The notes under the pieces are model-generated. The model was not told the DNA's origin, did no database searches, and saw only the letters and a list, made by a program, of their open reading frames with translations. A stretch of DNA of 64,000 nt, from assembly GCF_040807025.1 (NCBI RefSeq), contig NW_027182594.1, forward strand, positions 1 through 64,000, in the 5' to 3' direction. Shown here one piece after another: positions 62,105-64,000 of this stretch (the first letter of the stretch is position 1; every line of letters begins with the position of its first letter). This DNA is from Struthio camelus (lineage: Eukaryota; Chordata; Aves; Struthioniformes; Struthionidae). The position numbers and the translations under genes are program-made.

Positions 62105-64000
62105 TCTGTGTGTGGGGGGGGGGGTTACACGCTATGCACACGCGTGTGCGGCCCCCATGCAAGGGCTTGCAGCTGTGTGCAGGGGGAGATGCACGCCTCC
62201 ATGCGTGTGTGCGTGTGTGCACGGAGCCACGAGTGTGCGTGCACCACCCCGCCCCGTGCACACACGTGTGTGTGTGTGTGTGTGCACACGCGTGGTGCTG
62301 CATGTGTGCGCGTGTGGGTCCGTGCATGCACGGTTGTGGGGGGGGGTGCACGCATCGCTGCGCGTGGGCCTGTGCGTGCACCGCTCCTGCGCGTGTGCAC
62401 GGAGCCATGTGCACGCGAGTCCCGCGTGTGGACGGACCTGCGTGTGCAGTGCACAGAGCTCTGCACGCGTGTGTGTGCGCGCGCACGCACACACAGGGAG
62501 CTGCGCGTATGTGCGTACCTGGAGCCGTGTGCATGTGCACTGCATATGTGTATGCCTGGAGCCATGTGTACGTGCATGCATGGAGCGCTGTGTGTGCATG
62601 CACACACGTATGCAGGGAGCCATGTGCGTGTGCATATGTGCCTGCACGGAGCCATGTGAGTACATGCCTGCATGGAGCTGCGTGCATGTGCTGGAGCCGT
62701 GTGCGTGTGCACGGAGCCGTGTGCGTGTGCTGGAGCCGTGTGCACAGATCCATGCGTGTGTGCATGGAGCCGTGTGTGTGTGTGTGTGTATGCACCGGAG
62801 CCTTGTGCGTGTGCATGGAGCTGTGCGCGTGTGCTGGAGTCATGCATGTGTGCTGGAGCCATGCTTGTGTGCCTGCACGGCACTGTGTGCACGAGCCATG
62901 TGCGTGTGTGCCTGCATGGAGCTGTGCGCACGGAGCTGTGCGCACGTGCTGGAGCCGTGTGCGTGTGTGCTGGAGCTGTGTGCATGTGCACAGAGCCGTG
63001 CATGGAGCCGTGTGCGTGTGCACGGAGCCGTGTGTGTGTGTGTGCATGGAGCCGTGTGTGTGTGTGTGTGTGCTGAAGCCGTGCTCGTGTGCTGGGGCCA
63101 TGCGTGTGTGCACGGAGCCGTGTGCGTGTGCACGGAGCTGTATGCATGGAGCCGTGTGTGTGTGTGCTGAAGCCGTGCACGTGTGCCTGCACGGAGCTGT
63201 GTGCATGGAGACGTGTGCGTGTGCACGGAGCTGTATGCACGGAGGCGTGTGCGTGTGCTGAAGCCGTGTGTGTGTGTGCATGGAGCTGTGTGCGTGTGCA
63301 CGGAGCCGTACACGTGTGCATGGAGCTGTATGCACGGAGGCATGTGTGTGTGCTGAAGCCGCGCGCGTGTGCACAGAGCTGTATGCACGGAGGCGTGTGC
63401 GTGTGCACGGAGCTGTATGCACAGAGGCGTGTGCGTGTGCTGAAGCCGTGTGCATGTGCACGGAGCTGTATGCACGGAGGCGTGTGCATGTGCTGAAGCT
63501 GTGCACGTGTGCACGGAGCTGTGTGCACGGAGCCGCGCGCGTGTGCACGGAGCTGTATGCACGGAGCTGCGCGCATGTGCACAGAGCTGTACGCACAGAG
63601 GCGTGTGCGTGTGCCTGCATGGAGCCGTGTGCGTGTGCTGAAGCTGTGCGCGTGTGCACGGAGCTGTGTGCACGGAGCCGTGTGCACGGAGCCGCGCGTG
63701 TGTGCACGGAGCCGTACGCACGGAGCTGTATGCACGGAGCCGCGCGCGTGTGCACGGAGCTGTGTGCACGGAGCTGTGTGCACGGAGCCACGCGCATGTG
63801 CACGGAGCCGTACGCACGGAGCTGTATGCACGGCGCTGTGTGCACGGAGCCGCGCGCGTGTGCACGGAGCCGTACGCACGGAGCTGTATGCACGGAGCTG
63901 TGTGCACGGAGCCGCGCGCGTGTGCACGGAGCCGTACGCACGGAGCTGTGTGCACGGAGCCGCGCACGTGTGCACGGAGCCGTACGCACGGAGCTGTGTG
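62105..64000. repeat. TGTGCACGGAGCCGTGTGCG minisatellite, runs off the window
   Basis: About 1.9 kb of units of 12-36 bases (GTGTGCACGGAGCTGTATGC, ACGGAGCCGCGCGCGTG). It is rich in alternating purine and pyrimidine, and is more regular towards 63700-64000. No visinin exon is seen within it. Confidence 0.93.

Noticed and set aside
61025-64000. Search for the first visinin exon
   Set aside because: No frame on the minus strand resembles the EF-hand 2/3 region; all long frames are repeat translation.

Overview
This window comes from a vertebrate nuclear genome and most likely from a bird. The genes have spliced GT-AG exons with short introns. They are extremely GC-rich and sit among long G- or C-rich minisatellites, as in small avian microchromosomes. 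One gene encodes a visinin-type cone calcium sensor, a lineage kept in birds, reptiles and fish. I see no bacterial operons, CRISPR, tRNA or rRNA genes, recognisable LINE or SINE copies, or retrovirus-like elements.

Layout, left to right: GRWD1 (+, 5' end outside the window); TSEN34 (-); MBOAT7 (+); LENG1 (+); CNOT3 (-); PRPF31 (-); TFPT (+); NDUFA3 (-, last exon only, next to a 200-base gap of N); a 3.4 kb minisatellite; an unrecognised gene (+) with LOTUS/OST-HTH-like folds; a GSG1/GSG1L-family membrane protein gene (-); a small gene (-) for a putative secreted coiled-coil protein; RPL28 (+); and the last two exons of a visinin gene (-). The block TSEN34-MBOAT7-LENG1-CNOT3-PRPF31-TFPT-NDUFA3 has the same order and relative orientation as human 19q13.42. 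The exception is TMC4, which lies between MBOAT7 and LENG1 in mammals and is not seen here.

The genes do not form one pathway. Several serve RNA metabolism or ribosome production: GRWD1 (ribosome assembly), TSEN34 (tRNA splicing), CNOT3 (deadenylation), PRPF31 (U4/U6 snRNP) and RPL28 (large ribosomal subunit). Others are MBOAT7 (phosphatidylinositol remodelling), TFPT (INO80 complex) and NDUFA3 (complex I). By summed exon lengths the reading frames of MBOAT7, LENG1, CNOT3, PRPF31, RPL28, the LOTUS-like gene, the GSG1L-like gene and the small secreted gene close perfectly. GRWD1, TFPT and NDUFA3 carry one-base slips, mostly in G or C runs, which look more like assembly error than decay.

The most unusual feature is the repeats. 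Three arrays are built from copies of an exon edge together with its splice site (two in GRWD1, one in the GSG1L-like gene). A short core, CCCAGGCGTCCGGG, recurs on both strands in intergenic DNA and introns, directly before the MBOAT7 start codon, and inside two coding regions. The LOTUS-like gene, with its core-derived 13-residue coding repeat, is the best candidate for something undescribed.
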